A stretch of DNA of 64,000 nucleotides from Silene latifolia (lineage: Eukaryota; Streptophyta; Magnoliopsida; Caryophyllales; Caryophyllaceae), in the NCBI RefSeq assembly GCF_048544455.1, contig NC_133526.1, forward strand, positions 3,488,001 to 3,552,000, written 5' to 3'. Positions 34,871 to 46,380 of this stretch are shown one piece after another. How positions within the stretch are numbered: position 1 is the stretch's first letter; each line of letters starts with the position of its first letter. A program made the position numbers and the translations under genes. A model generated the notes under the pieces. That model saw only the letters and a list, made by a program, of their open reading frames with translations. It was not told where the DNA came from and made no database searches.

Positions 34871-35124
34871 CCTTCTATGTCCTATTACAATCTTAATTGG
34901 TAGAGTAAATCTCTTTTATTCGGAGTTTTACAAATTTCATTATTTCGAAACATTGAGAAATGAATATCATTAAATTTATAACATTTGGGGATATATTCCT
35001 ACTTAAAATATTTACTTATTGAATATTATCGTTTTATGATCACAATAATTTGAAACCACTTTTCTTGTAATTGTATAGCTAGTAATATCGGTCACGATTG
35101 TGAGAGGTTGATACTGAAATTAAG
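34871..35124. other. Spacer after the Copia element
   Basis: AT-rich, non-coding, no recognised signals. Confidence 0.5.
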
Positions 35125-35302
35125 CAGGGGCGAGGCCACTAAGGCCTTCGGTGTCGCAGCCACTACACCAAAGGCGAAAAATTCGGTTAGAATTTTGTGG
35201 TTTGCTACACCAAAATTTACTATTTTCACAATAATTATCTATACATTTTAACTTGAGTATAAATTTTGCTACACCGAAATCAAAATCCTGGACTCGCCAC
35301 TG
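35125..35302. mobile_element. hAT-type MITE
   Basis: Ends CAGGGGCGAGGCC and GGACTCGCCACTG are imperfect inverted repeats. The flanking octamers AAATTAAG and AAACTAAG differ by one base. Same general type as 39040-39212. Confidence 0.7.
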
Positions 35303-35806
35303 AAACTAAGTATCACTTGGTAGCGTTCTTACATCGTTCACGTAAAACCTACTCAAATATCGAGTGTTGCACGGTACGGGGAGCCGTAAAATTATATTAT
35401 AGACCTACTTGCGAAAATTTTAAAATAATTCTCTTGATTATAGATCCACTTTTAGTGCTTTGACTACCTCGTTTACGTACGTACAATGAACTTCACCGTG
35501 CATTGTTTATGGTACATTACTCATATGAAAGAATTTTTAGTAAGAAATGCAATAAGATAGACTTTGCAGAAATATATTGTATTTTTGTAAAAATTAAAGT
35601 GAAAGGCTTACATACATTGAACTACTACTGAAAGGCCATAAAAAAAAAGAGAAAATATTAAATTATAAAAAATCTCTTAGATTATAGTTATAATTTTGTT
35701 TTAGCCCTAGGATAAAGTTAAAGGTAAGATTATATTAATAAGAATTTACAAACATTTAAATTTATGATCATCTTCTTGGTAAACAGTTTTTTTACTATGC
35801 TTAATT

Positions 35807-35869
35807 GACAATTTGGCCTAGTGGTAATTTTGAATAGCCAATAATCCATGCTAAATAATTCTATAAATA
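35807..35869 (+). promoter_or_regulatory. Conserved promoter block of Cys-rich peptide gene A
   Basis: GACAATTTGGCCTAGTGG at 35807 and a TATA box, TATAAATAATAGCC, at 35862, 107 bases before the ATG. Both recur at matching distances before genes B and C. Confidence 0.8.
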
Positions 35870-35968
35870 ATAGCCAAGGAATAATGAATGTTTTGCATTA
35901 ACTCAAATCAACAATATAGTTTATATTTACATTATTGCAAGTGATTTACTAGCTCTCACAGTGCCAAA

Positions 35969-36714
35969 ATGTTGAACCACTCTAAACTTATTGTCATTGC
36001 TTTTCTTTTGCTCATTGCATCAGGTTTGATTTCTTTTTTACTACGGAGTACTATATTAATATACAGGTATTTTATTTTAATCAACGAGGCAATAGAATAT
36101 AAGGGATTCGAAACTGATACCTATTGTATAAAATACCTTCATGGCTTCATTTTCATCTAAACTACGACATCTTTAGTGTTGTTATTATTATTATTATTAT
36201 TATTACTACTTTAATAATATATGTGATTATTGCCATATTGTGAATACATTATTAAGAACTACCCTTTTGACAAAACATTAAAGTAACAGATGTAATTATA
36301 GTTGGTAATAAAGTCAGAAAAGGTAGTACTCAAGACCTGAGTTCAAACCTCGGTAGCATCAATTAAAACTGTCCTGGTGGCTCCCTTTACACCAAAAAAG
36401 ACAAAACATTTAGTAGATATTTGGAGATTAAAATATGCAAGTGAAATTTTCACAGGAGTAATATCTATAGTTATTTATTTATTTATACATATATGGTATT
36501 TATGCACAATATGCTAACAAAAGCAAGTGAAATTTTGACAGGAATAAGAATGGAGGCAAAAGTGGAAGTAGCTTCGTCAATGAAGGAAGATTCCGAGGTG
36601 GTAACTGCGACATGTTATGGGGCAAGAACTAATGTTCAATGCGATTGCCTCATGTGTTGTTCCCAATCCTGCAAACGTGATGTTTTCTTCAACTTTATTT
36701 GTAGATGTATTTAA
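35969..36714 (+). CDS. Small secreted eight-cysteine peptide, gene A
   Basis: Two exons (35969-36023 and 36542-36714, phase 1 GT-AG intron) give 75 residues. Exon 1 is a signal peptide (MLNHSKLIVIAFLLLIAS). Exon 2 codes a charged spacer with an EAKVEVASS motif and then a cysteine module: C-x8-C-x-C-x2-CC-x3-C-x9-C-x-C, with CYGAR at its start and CRC at its end. It would be secreted. Cysteine-rich peptides of this size in plants are mostly defence or cell-signalling molecules, but I do not recognise this pattern as a standard defensin, thionin, snakin or EPF. The start is the only ATG before the hydrophobic core and is shared with B and C. A second acceptor-like CACAG lies near 36455. Gene C is its closest paralogue, with alignable 3' UTR sequence. 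Confidence 0.85.
36300..36402 (+). mobile_element. SINE-like fragment in gene A intron
   Basis: GAGTTCAAACCTCGG resembles a polymerase III B box and the end reads TTTACACCAAAAAAG, as in the fragment at 14049-14175. No clear A box. Confidence 0.35.
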
Positions 36715-37670
36715 AATGCTTAATTTTACGGGTGGCCGTTTTAAAGGGTGATATCGAGTTTCAGTATTATTGTCGGTAGACTTTTTAGTTGCATCTTCTT
36801 TACTCCACCATCAATAACTAATGTTTTCAATGACATTACGTAGGACTTAAGAGTAAAAGATGGAAAATGAATGTTAGTAGCTCGTCCTTTATATTGCGTT
36901 TTTCTTTTGGGAAGTTTTATGAATGTTATGTTTTGGATTAGCAAATGAGTGGATTATTGTCATTGTCACTATATTATTGTATTAATTTATTTTTTATTTT
37001 ACTAGTGAGTAGGGACGAAATTATATCATATCATCATATCATATATTAATCCTTCAAGTCACTGTCGACATGACATCATATAATTTCACCAAATATAACA
37101 TGACATTTTATGGGTGAATAAGAGTATTTTAAACAAAAAAAATGATATACGGCTAACATTCTTTCCTAATTTAATAACATTGATTATGTATAATAATTAC
37201 GTTGTATGATCTAAAAAACACTTTCAAAATATACTTGTATGGACATTCCAGTTATTGATGAGTTGATATACTATAATGTTACCTTCATCCACAATAAAAT
37301 ATTCCGTATACTCTTGTGACGATTAATCGTTATCTATATTTGAAATTACCCTCACAAAAAACGACAATAAATAACTATGTATTGGGACATATCTTTAACG
37401 TAAAAATTTGAAGTACACATAAAATTACACATATTTGACCCGTTTTAACCTTAAAATAAATATGTTTGTCGTAAGAGAGACTAGTTGGGAAGGGGAAGTA
37501 TAACTTCAATTGATTCCATTAACTATAGTTTCTTATTAAAAACACAACCAATAACATTAAACATAATAACGAGACTTGGACAATCGAAAGGAAAACGGAG
37601 TAAGCAAGGGAAATTAACGGCGTTACATAGACCGTCTTATACAAGTATTTGTGTAATATTCAGCCCTCCG
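36715..37670. other. Spacer between peptide gene A and cold-shock gene 1
   Basis: The first 250 bases align with the region after gene C (GCATCTTCTTT, CTCCACCATCAATAA), so they are probably gene A's 3' UTR and flank. The rest is AT-rich without a recognised feature. Confidence 0.5.
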
Positions 37671-37883
37671 CTATTCCACCCTGACTTGAGCGGCCTGCAT
37701 GCCCTTTTCTCCCCTTTCTGGCACAAACGAGACGACTTGGCCTTCCTTAAGGCTTTTGAACCCATCGCTCTCGATAGCCTTGAAATGAACAAAGAGGTCG
37801 TCGCCACCGCCTTGTGGGGTTATGAATCCGAAACCCTTCTCGTCATTGAACCACTTTACGGATCCAGTTACTCTATTCGACAT
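37671..37883 (-). CDS. Bacterial-type single-domain cold-shock protein, copy 1
   Basis: A 70-residue intronless frame that is one complete cold-shock domain and nothing more: [23 protein letters not shown]1 KGFGFI at 16-21, RNP2 LFVHF at 30-34, then GFKSLKEGQ and an EKGMQAAQV end. Such proteins bind single-stranded nucleic acid and melt RNA structure in the cold. Plant CSPs normally add glycine-rich and CCHC zinc-finger tails, absent here. By my recall the sequence is nearest to Pseudomonas-type CspA proteins. It sits in plant DNA: a Stowaway MITE follows upstream, and its 5' leader (CTTTCAAA...CGAAGC) and TATA-like sites (near 37998 and 38036) are shared with copy 2. Horizontal transfer into the plant line followed by duplication is the simplest reading, but an unfamiliar plant family is possible. 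Confidence 0.85.
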   Translation of the reverse strand: MSNRVTGSVKWFNDEKGFGFITPQGGGDDLFVHFKAIESDGFKSLKEGQVVSFVPERGEKGMQAAQVRVE

Positions 37884-38143
37884 CTCGTCACACCCCTTAG
37901 CTTTTGAAAGCTTCGCTTTGTGTTTCAGGGGTGATCTTTGAAAGCTTCGTTTTGAGAAGTGAGGAGAAAATAGAAATACAGATCGAGCTAGTATGTTTTT
38001 TATAGATGGATAGTGTATTATGTGAATTATTGTTGTTCTTTTATAGAGTCCTAAGTAAAGCTTTGTGAACCTTTAATCTGTTTATTTTAAAAAATCATTT
38101 TTTTCTAACATGTACCTTAAAGACGCACATTAAATAATTAATA

Positions 38144-38407
38144 CTTCCTCCATTCAACTCCAAACTACCATATTGGTTTTTGCATACTATTCACAAATGA
38201 ATCTTCAATTGCAATTTTCTCTCAATATATAAGTGAAAATATATTCTTGTGGGATCTTATTTGATTCGTCTTTCTGACGAAAGTACATTAAAAATATGTA
38301 ACTTTTATAATTTTTGCATATACGTAGCTAATGATATTTACCGCGCAAAACTTGCGTTGGCAAACGTGAAAAGTGTACTATGGTAGTTTGGAGTTGAATG
38401 GAGGAAG
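38144..38407. mobile_element. Stowaway-like MITE (family S1), copy 2
   Basis: TA on both sides (38142-38143, 38408-38409). Ends CTTCCTCCATTCAACTCC...GGAGTTGAATGGAGGAAG. Opposite orientation to 606-863. It lies upstream of cold-shock gene 1. Confidence 0.88.
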
Positions 38408-38751
38408 TATGTTCTTAGGGCACACGTTAAAAAAAAATTATTTGTATTACTATTATTTATAATATAAGCAAGGATTTATTTTCAAACGTCTCGAACACAG
38501 ATTAGATTGTATTAATTAAACAAATTACTACTCATTTTTGCATTTTGTGTGAACAAATAATTAAAATGTGATTTCGTGTCATATAGGTATATAAGTATTA
38601 AATGCTCCGTATTTTTTTCTTGTAAAGTCGTAATTAGTAGGTTGACCAAGTAAACGGCTTATTTCTAACAAACAGTAATGTAACTAAATATTTATTTAAA
38701 ACCGCATTACAACAAATAAACCATCGAATATAAGTATTCAGCCGCGCTTGA

Positions 38752-38965
38752 CTACTGCGGTTGGACATCGTCAGCCTGCATGCCCTTTTGCCCCTGTACT
38801 GCCACAAAAGAGACTGTTTGGCCTTCCGTAAGGCTCTTGAACCCAGTACCCTGGCTAGCCCTGAAGTGAAAAAAGAGTTCTGGGCCCACCGTCATCGGGG
38901 GTTATGAATCCGAAACCCTTGGCGTCGTTGAACCACTTTATGGTTCCGTTTTGTCTAATCGACAT
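38752..38965 (-). pseudogene. Bacterial-type cold-shock protein pseudogene, copy 2
   Basis: Starts [20 protein letters not shown] and keeps [14 protein letters not shown] and a QKGMQADDV end, but in two frames: one extra base near 38886 (in a GGGCCC run) shifts the reading and would stop translation soon after. Length otherwise equals copy 1 (70 codons plus one base). Its 5' leader (GCTTCGCTTTGTGTTTTAGGG on the plus strand) matches copy 1, so the two are tandem duplicates about 1.1 kb apart. The CTATATAAG box near 39236 is now separated from the start by a hAT MITE. A single-base sequence error is an alternative explanation of the frameshift. Confidence 0.85.
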
Positions 38966-39039
38966 CGTCCCACCTCTTGGCCTTTGAATGCTTCGCTTTG
39001 TGTTTTAGGGATGACCTTAGAGATTGATACTATTATGTG

Positions 39040-39212
39040 CAGTGGCGGAGCCAGGATTTGAACTTAGGGGGGCGGAAAATTTTAGGGGGGGCGAACGACT
39101 AATTTCATAAGGCGCCCTCAAAAAATTTCGAAAAAATTAACTAAAAACTTTAAAAATTTCATCCGCCAGGGGGGGCGACCGCCTCTGCTAGCCCCCCCTA
39201 GCTCCACCACTA
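39040..39212. mobile_element. hAT-type MITE in the leader of cold-shock copy 2
   Basis: Ends CAGTGGCGGAGCC and GCTCCACCACTA; perfect eight-base target duplication ATTATGTG (39032-39039, 39213-39220). Contains runs of G and C that can pair. Non-coding. Confidence 0.9.
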
Positions 39213-40099
39213 ATTATGTGAATGTTAGTTGTGCTTATATAGAGTTTTAATAGGCCTTGTAAGCCTTTAATCTGTTTAAAAAATAAACAGCCTTGCATTA
39301 CTTGTAGGAAGATGAGTTAGCGCTATCGAGTGGCGTCTAATTCCGGCGCCACCCTCTCACATGCAATAAATAAGGACCCCAATAATAACTGGTGCATTAC
39401 ATGCAATAATGAAAGCCCCAATAATAAGAGGTGCATGTGAGAGGGTGGCGTCGACTCACGCCCTATCATTATCTTGGTTGTATAGTTGTACCATTGCTTG
39501 TTAAACCAGGTTATCTTGACTTACAAGTTAGGACTCTTGGCACTCGATTATTTTACATAAATTTATCGTACAACATGGTATTTTAATAATCACATTTACC
39601 CACTAATAAGGTTATTGTGCTTGAATATGTTTTATAACTATATTAGTGAAAACCCGTCTTATATAAGAATAACTCCATTTGTTAATCATGACATATAATT
39701 GGATACCATATCCACCTGTTACAGTTGACCATTTAGAAGTTGTAAACACAAACACAAAACTATATTTATTTCCTCGTTATATACACATCCAATAAAAATA
39801 TGTGAGAGTTGCTCTCAAATCACGTTAATAATCCAAACATAATCATAGACTCCACGTCAAATAATGTTATTTGTATGGTATCAATGAGCGCATTGTTCTG
39901 CGTGCATGCTTGTTATATACTCCAACCTAAACTTCAAACGACGACCGTTATAGTTTAATGCATATATAGTCTAATTACTACAAATCGATCCTCGACATAG
40001 TCCAATTTAAATTTATTTAATTATATTTTTTTAGACAACTGTAATTTAATTAGATTGTTAATATTAGGTATCTTATAATACAAGATTGTTATAGGCTAC
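39213..40099. other. Spacer with a small foldback
   Basis: The first part is the promoter of cold-shock copy 2. GGCGCCACCCTCTCACATGC at 39345 pairs with GCATGTGAGAGGGTGGCGTC at 39433, a small foldback element. The remainder is AT-rich with nothing recognised. Confidence 0.55.
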
Positions 40100-40361
40100 T
40101 GATACACATCAAAAATGAGACTAAAGGTAGTTTAATCATTTATATTCTCTTTTGTTTCTTATTTCCCAAGTCATTAAGCTATATAAAGGGCATTAGTTAC
40201 CTTGTAATCATCAATCAACGAATTTTATAAATGATGTATCAGATTTATCTCATTTGGTTAATTACACCACAATTCTGTTAAATTGGGTGACCTATTAATC
40301 TTTGATTGAACAGTAGCATTTTCTATCCTTCTTATTTCCGTCTTAAATTTAGATCGTATCA
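40100..40361 (+). mobile_element. Solo LTR (family L1), copy 2
   Basis: Begins TGATACACA and ends GATCGTATCA, with a perfect five-base duplication GCTAC (40095-40099, 40362-40366). It aligns with 25727-26003 through the CAAGTCATTA, TATAAAGGGC and GATTTATCTCATTTG words. Confidence 0.92.
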
Positions 40362-40571
40362 GCTACACGTCAACTCTGTAATACATTAGCAATCTTACAC
40401 GGTGTACAATCTGTCTTATTTGAGTTTTTGACAAATTTGACAATTACTCTAGCTCGTATGCTTGATCCAAGATTATTGCTTTCACGACCTTGTTTGTATA
40501 CAATTAGTCAACGTACTTCAGTGATTAACTATTCTTCTAGCCGGAAAATAATGAGTTTCAGTTCACATTTA

Positions 40572-41369
40572 GGGGGCGTTTGGTACGGGAAAGGGTAAGA
40601 GAATGAAATCAAGAAAGGGTAAGAGAGGGAAATGAATGGGATCACCCATATTATACTTGGGTGTTTGGTTGACAATTAGAGGGAAAGGGAATTAAAAGCC
40701 AACATCCGCCACCTCCACCACCATTACCCACCACCATTATCTACACCGACACCACCACAAGTAGCGGCGCCGACGATCTTCCTCACGGTACCCCACGGCG
40801 AACGTTATCACCGCGCCTCATGCCCTCAACAAACACCACAATCCCGACCCCAAACACCTTATTAATTCTAAAAAATCCACCACAACCCTTCGAAAACCCC
40901 TCCCCCACCCCTTAAAACACCAGATTTGGTATGGCCGGCGTCGGGCGGTTGCAATGGTGTGGCCAAGGAAGGTGTTGGTGGTGGTTGGTGGGGTGGGAGA
41001 GTTAATGAAGGTGTCGGTTTGGTGTTTAGTGATTGAGGATATGGGGTAGCGTGGACAGGCGGCGTCGCTGGTGGTGGTTGTGTCGGTGTGGTGGGTGTAG
41101 GGTGTAGGTGGCAGTGGCAGTGGCAGTGGTTGACGGTGTGAGAGGGTGTGGTGGGTGTTGGTGGGAGTGGTGGAAATAGGGAGTAGGAGGAAGAAGGGAT
41201 TATGGGGTTATGGGCTTACCCAAGGGGGGGAGGGGTATGGATGAGAATGATTTTGGGGGTAAGGGGGGGTTTGGGTTACCCTTTCTTTGTGTCAAACAAA
41301 CAACAACAAAAGGAATCAACTATTTTTATTCTCTTTCCCTTTCCTTATTCCCCCCAACCAAACGCCCCC
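40572..41369. mobile_element. Harbinger-type non-autonomous element
   Basis: Ends GGGGGCGTTTGGT and ACCAAACGCCCCC with three-base target duplication TTA (40569-40571, 41370-41372), the PIF/Harbinger mark. The inside is C/A-rich on the left and G/T-rich on the right (CCACCACC- and GGTGGTGG-type words), so it can fold back. Open frames at the right end are chance. Confidence 0.85.
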
Positions 41370-41372
41370 TTA

Positions 41373-41679
41373 CTATCTTTGATTACAAAGCGTCTTGCTT
41401 GTAACGGGTACATTTCGTCACAAACTAAAGACTGAGAAATTTCTAAAATTCGGCTCTACCTATGATTTTATCCTGACTACGTCGCTGATAATAGTTAACC
41501 CGACCTGAGTAGAACTCTTGTAAATCCAAAATTAACACAGTCCGAACTTGACCCGTTTGTCAGGTTTAGTCACCGGCGGCTCCTTCCGTAAGTTGAACTA
41601 TTTCCTACCCAAGGAGGATGATAATTAAGTAACAATTAGAGTATTATGGTTACACTTGACTTAAAGATTTTCAGTCAAA
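41373..41679. other. Spacer without recognised feature
   Basis: Ordinary non-coding sequence between the Harbinger-type element and the Helitron 5' end-like signal. Confidence 0.5.
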
Positions 41680-42109
41680 TCCCCTACTACTAAGAGAATA
41701 AAAATTCTTTTAATTTTCCCTCCAAAAAGCATCTAGCTAAATAAGGTAATAAATAAAATTTTCTTTCATTACATTATTATCTTTTCAATGAATATATTCT
41801 TATAAATAAACTCTAATTTTTTAAATAAATTCATAATTATGATTTTTTCATTAAAATAAAATAAAATTGATATTAAATTACAAAGTATAAGCTGCTAAAT
41901 TTTTCAGTAATGCAATAATTATTACTGTATAGAATAACTTGACACATTCTTACTATTAGCTTCGTGACAAAAAAACATTCACTAAAAAAAAATTCCCAAC
42001 TTAAATAAATTTTTTTATTAGTTTTCCATTTCAATTCTTTTGTTTCATATCAAAATACAATGGAGTGAACTGATAAATATTAATGAGGTGCAAATTTTAA
42101 AAGTATAAA

Positions 42110-42483
42110 TCCTCCTATATATTAAGAGAATACAACTTCTCTAAAGTTTTCTCTCCAAAGTGCGGTGCTCAAAATTATAAATGGAAACAAATTAGATTTT
42201 CATTTATTAAACTAATTTTCCATTTAAAATAATCTATACATAAAAACTGTATCTCCTATTATTAACTTCGTGACGAAAAAAGTTTTTTTTTAAAAAAAAA
42301 TTGATGTAGTTAAAATATTTTCATAAAAAACACAATTCATGGAATTATTCAATTCTTTTGATTAATTTTAATATTAGTTATTTTTTATAAAAATTCGCGA
42401 GATATAAATCTAAAATCTATAACTAATACACTAAAAATTAAAAGGCCTATATTTATCGCGCATTTGCGCGGGATCTACACTAG
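42110..42483 (+). mobile_element. Small non-autonomous Helitron
   Basis: 5' end TCCTCCTATATATTAAGAGA preceded by A; 3' hairpin CGCGCATTTGCGCG (42457-42470) then CTAG followed by T. A second, outer 5'-end-like sequence TCCCCTACTACTAAGAGA lies at 41680, so a longer element (41680-42483) with a relative inside is also possible. It ends 26 bases before the conserved promoter block of peptide gene B. Confidence 0.75.
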
Positions 42484-42509
42484 TTTACTTATTAATCTTT
42501 TACCAATTT

Positions 42510-42573
42510 GACAACTTGGCCTAATTAAAAATTTGAACCTATATACAAAAACACATGCAAAGTACTATAAATA
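42510..42573 (+). promoter_or_regulatory. Conserved promoter block of Cys-rich peptide gene B
   Basis: GACAACTTGGCCTA at 42510 and TATAAATAATAACC at 42566, matching the blocks before genes A and C; TATA to ATG is 127 bases. Confidence 0.75.
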
Positions 42574-42692
42574 ATAACCATGGCAAAATGGCATAATGTA
42601 GGATTTGCATAACGTTAATTAACAATACAATTTCAATTAATTACATTCATCATATTATTGCAACTGATTTCATAGCTCTTGATTGTGCCAAA

Positions 42693-43392
42693 ATGTTGAG
42701 CTACACTAAATTCGTCATTATTACCGTTATCCTGCTCGTTGCATCAGGTTTCTTCTTAAACATGATCTTCGATCCCCTTTACCGTAACATATCCTTATCG
42801 TTATTGTGTTATTATTCCGTATGTGTAGACCGTATACGTCCATGCTCATTTAAAACGACTCGTACCCCCTTATCGATAAAATAGCTTTTATATGTATATC
42901 ATTTATATTTTTCTCGTTAATCTTGTTTAATTTTGATATTTTATTTTATACATTATATATACAGAGTATACATTTCTTATTATTGTCTTAAGCGACTATA
43001 CAAATATACATTCACTAGGCTTTTTCGTGTAATAATACTCGTATTGTCATATACGGAGTACATTCCGTATATAGAGTCATTGATAAAAATTTCATTTTAA
43101 TAATTGGGATCGAGAGAGTATAACCTTCATCTTGATTAAAATATTGGTTATTTATATATTTAGTTACTTTGTATTTATTTATAGTTGTTTATTTTTATTT
43201 TTAACAGGAGGAGCAATGTCAGTAATTGAAGCTAAGGAGATGGGTGTTAACAAACTTGGCACTACACAACATTTTGTGCTGCAATGTTATGCAGCAAATA
43301 CTTATGTTAATTGTGAATCTTGTTTCAAATGTTGTTCCGAATCTTGTACTCGTAAAACTGGCAGTTGTAGATGTAATACAATTCTACGTTAA
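42693..43392 (+). CDS. Small secreted eight-cysteine peptide, gene B
   Basis: Exons 42693-42747 and 43208-43392, phase 1 intron at the same place as in A and C, 79 residues. The signal peptide is MLSYTKFVIITVILLVAS. The spacer keeps EAK but is otherwise diverged. The cysteine module is C-x8-C-x2-C-x2-CC-x3-C-x6-C-x-C, starting CYAAN instead of CYGAR and with a short last loop (TRKTGS), then a six-residue tail after CRC. It is the most diverged of the three. Function unknown; secretion and disulfide folding are inferred from the signal peptide and even cysteine count. A MULE-type element begins 94 bases after the stop and may affect its 3' end. Confidence 0.85.
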
Positions 43393-43486
43393 TTAATACG
43401 GAGTATCATTTAAATTATCATGTAATAGTGTTATACTTCGTATATGTTCCAACGATTTTAATGATGTTATCGATGAATTGAAATAA

Positions 43487-44586
43487 GAGTAAATTAATAA
43501 TTACTCCCTTTTATAAACCACTTTTCTAAAATAACTCCCTTATAAAAACTTTTTAATAATTTACTCCCATAAAATGTTCTCAGGTCAAAAATTACACCCA
43601 AATGGATTTTCAGGTGAAAAGTCGTGTTTTAGGACCGTTATGCCCCTGTGTTATTGTTAAGCCAACTTTCAGTTGCTATTAGGCTATGCATCTTCATCGA
43701 CATTAAAATTCAAATTTTTACCCTAAAAATCTCCCCCAAATTTGCGCCTTGGTGAATCCTCCCCCAATTTGTGATGTTTCCAGATTGATAATCGTAAGTT
43801 TCCTCCCCCAACTAACTCATGTTTATAGTATTAGTTTGTTTGTTTTAAACCCTAATTTTTGGGTTTAATTGTGAATCCATTTATTTGTTCATAGCCATAT
43901 TTTGGGTGTTGTAAACCCTAGTTTCTGGATTTATTTTGACAAATTAATTTGTTCATAGCCCTAATTGATGCGGTTTTAATTCAAATTTTTGGGTTCTAAC
44001 CCTAAATTAAGTGATTTTAACCCTAATTTCTGGGTTTGGAATCGAAATTTCTGGGTTTAAAACGCAAAATTCTGGGTTTGAAAGAGGAAGAAGATGAACA
44101 TACCTAGTTTCTGGATTTATTTTGACAAATTAATTTGTTCATAGCCCTAATTGATGCGGTTTAATTCAAATTTCTGGGTTCTAACCCTAAATTATGTGAT
44201 TTTAACCCTAATTTCTTGGTTTGGAATCGAAATTTCTGGGTTTAAAATGCAAAATTATGGGTTTGAAAGAGGGAGAAGATGAACATACCTTAATTGGGGA
44301 AAATGGGGAAATTATATGAAGATGGTGAATGAATGAAGTGAGGTGAAGAGTATAAAGGAGAGACAAGAGTATAAGAGGCATATAAGAGAGGAGAGGGGCA
44401 ATTTGGTCATAAAAATAGACTTAAAATCAGAAAATTCAAAAATTGACGGAATCTGTCACCGGAGTGTCAATTTGGGTGCAATATTTGACCTGAGTAGATT
44501 TTATGGGAGTAAATTATTAAAAAGTTTTCATAAGTGAGTTATTTTAGAAAAGTGGTTTATAAAAGGGAGTAATTGTTAATTTACTC
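43487..44586. mobile_element. MULE-type non-autonomous element
   Basis: Perfect nine-base target duplication TTGAAATAA (43478-43486, 44587-44595), the Mutator mark. Long inverted ends (more than 100 bases) start GAGTAAATTAATAATTACTC. Inside, a segment of about 190 bases occurs twice in tandem (about 43918-44290). The interior has AAACCCTAATTTTT and CTGGGTTT words like a plant 5' leader or first intron, so it may hold a captured gene fragment, though no coding exon is recognised. Confidence 0.9.
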
Positions 44587-44855
44587 TTGAAATAATTATC
44601 GACGATATATAGGACTAATAGGAGCAATCGTGAAAAATCTACCGAATCAACAACAATGGTTCATCTGATTATGTCAATTTGGGCTTTTATTTTCGGCCCA
44701 TATTTTCAGTTAGATGGACTTCTTCCTACGTCTGCTGGATATTAATTTGGGCCTGATTACCAATCACTTGGTCTGTATTTCAGTCACCCAACCACAACTA
44801 TTCCATTTCGGCTTCGAATATCACGCCTCGGATTTGACTAATTTCACTACCCATA
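44587..44855. other. Short spacer between MULE and Helitron
   Basis: Nothing recognised. Confidence 0.4.
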
Positions 44856-46380
44856 TCTTATATATATATATATAAAAACTGGGTTAAAACGCTGTGGATG
44901 CGCCACGTGTCCTATACAGCCTTAATGACAAGCATTAATTACAGCTAATCATTTAATATGAGCATAATAAATGCTGTATAAATCTCAGAAAAATATTAAT
45001 TATTGTTTAATAAATTTATTATAAAACTACATAAAAAATTACGGTAATTTGACTCTAAATTTAGTAAAAAATTATTTTGATAAAAATTCTAAAATGTAAA
45101 ATTACGTTCATTGCAAAAAATGCTTTCAATTGAGTATAATTTTGATTATATTTATTGAAATATTTTGATATTTTACATTTACGTAAAAAAAAACATTTTG
45201 AAAAAGTTATAAAACTTATACCATTAAATCCGGTAAGAAAAATATATTTGGGAGAGTCATTGTATTTATTAAAAATATAACTTAAAGAAAACTACTAAGA
45301 GATAAATTTTTATAGTGTAAGAATGAAAAAAATTATATTGCAAGAAATTGAATACATGTGAGATTTTGATAGGTTTAAATAGTGTGATAAGGAGTATGTA
45401 TGTACACAGTAACACATTGATTGCGAGTACATTTAAATAATCAAAACAAAAGTAATGATTATTAAGTAATATAGTATTATAAACGACATGAACAAGTAGA
45501 AAACACGTTACATTTTTCTTTAATATCTTCAATTAAATATGTATGCGTCAAGTATAAAATATTGATTATGACTAACTAAATATTACTTTTAGTTAAATAT
45601 TTTATATGTTATCTTTTAAATACTTTGAAGTTAAACCTCGAAAAAAAAAATTGAGAAAGTTCAAACTATTTTATTTACAGGTAATTTATTAAACATCATT
45701 GTATAAAAATAATATAATTAATAGCCTGTTTAAAAAACTAAAAGGTGTAAATTTCTTATAGAAATGTTTGACACATAGCACTTGCAGCACACAATCAAAA
45801 GAATTGAATAAGTTGAGTTTGGACGCTATATGTTGATACATAAATATCACACGTTATACATAAAAAAATATAATTTACATAAAATTATGTTCACATCATT
45901 TTGAAAAAATATTAACTGATTTGGGACATAATATATCATTAAATAATAATGTGAGAACTCAATGTTCATCGTTGCATTATTCAAGTCTAATTAGGTCCAC
46001 TAATAAATGGCATTTTTTGTAAAATGAAAAAATAAGCGGCTAGCTAGAAGGGAGAAATTACGACTAGCTTCGAAAAGGAAAGAGGGAAGAAATAAGCGGC
46101 TAGCTAGAAGGGAGTGTGATATTATATAAGTAACAAATTTATTTATAAAACGTTTATCATACATAATTGATTATCATTTATTAGTTTTAATAATTAAATT
46201 ATATGTATTTTATTTTAAAACATTGAAGTTAAACCTAAAAAAAAATTAATTTGAGAAAAATTAATTTATTTTTATTTCTAAATAAAAATATTAAAGATCA
46301 TATATGAATTATATTATTTTTCTTCAATTAAAATAATAAAATTTTAAAACAAGCCGCGGGAAGCGCGGGATACTACCTAG
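44856..46380 (+). mobile_element. Non-autonomous Helitron, 1.5 kb
   Basis: 5' end TCTTATATATATATATAT after A, then AAAAACTGGGTTAAAACG. 3' hairpin CCGCGGGAAGCGCGG (46354-46368), eight bases, then CTAG and T. The word AATAAGCGGCTAGCTAGAAG occurs twice near 46031 and 46089. No helicase gene; long AT-rich interior. Confidence 0.75.

Noticed and set aside
37671-37883. Bacterial contamination as the source of the cold-shock genes
   Set aside because: The copies are interleaved with plant MITEs with clean target sites, share plant-style TATA boxes and were duplicated locally. A read-level check is still sensible.
41202-41435. Glycine-rich short frames
   Set aside because: They are the G-rich right arm of a Harbinger-type foldback element.
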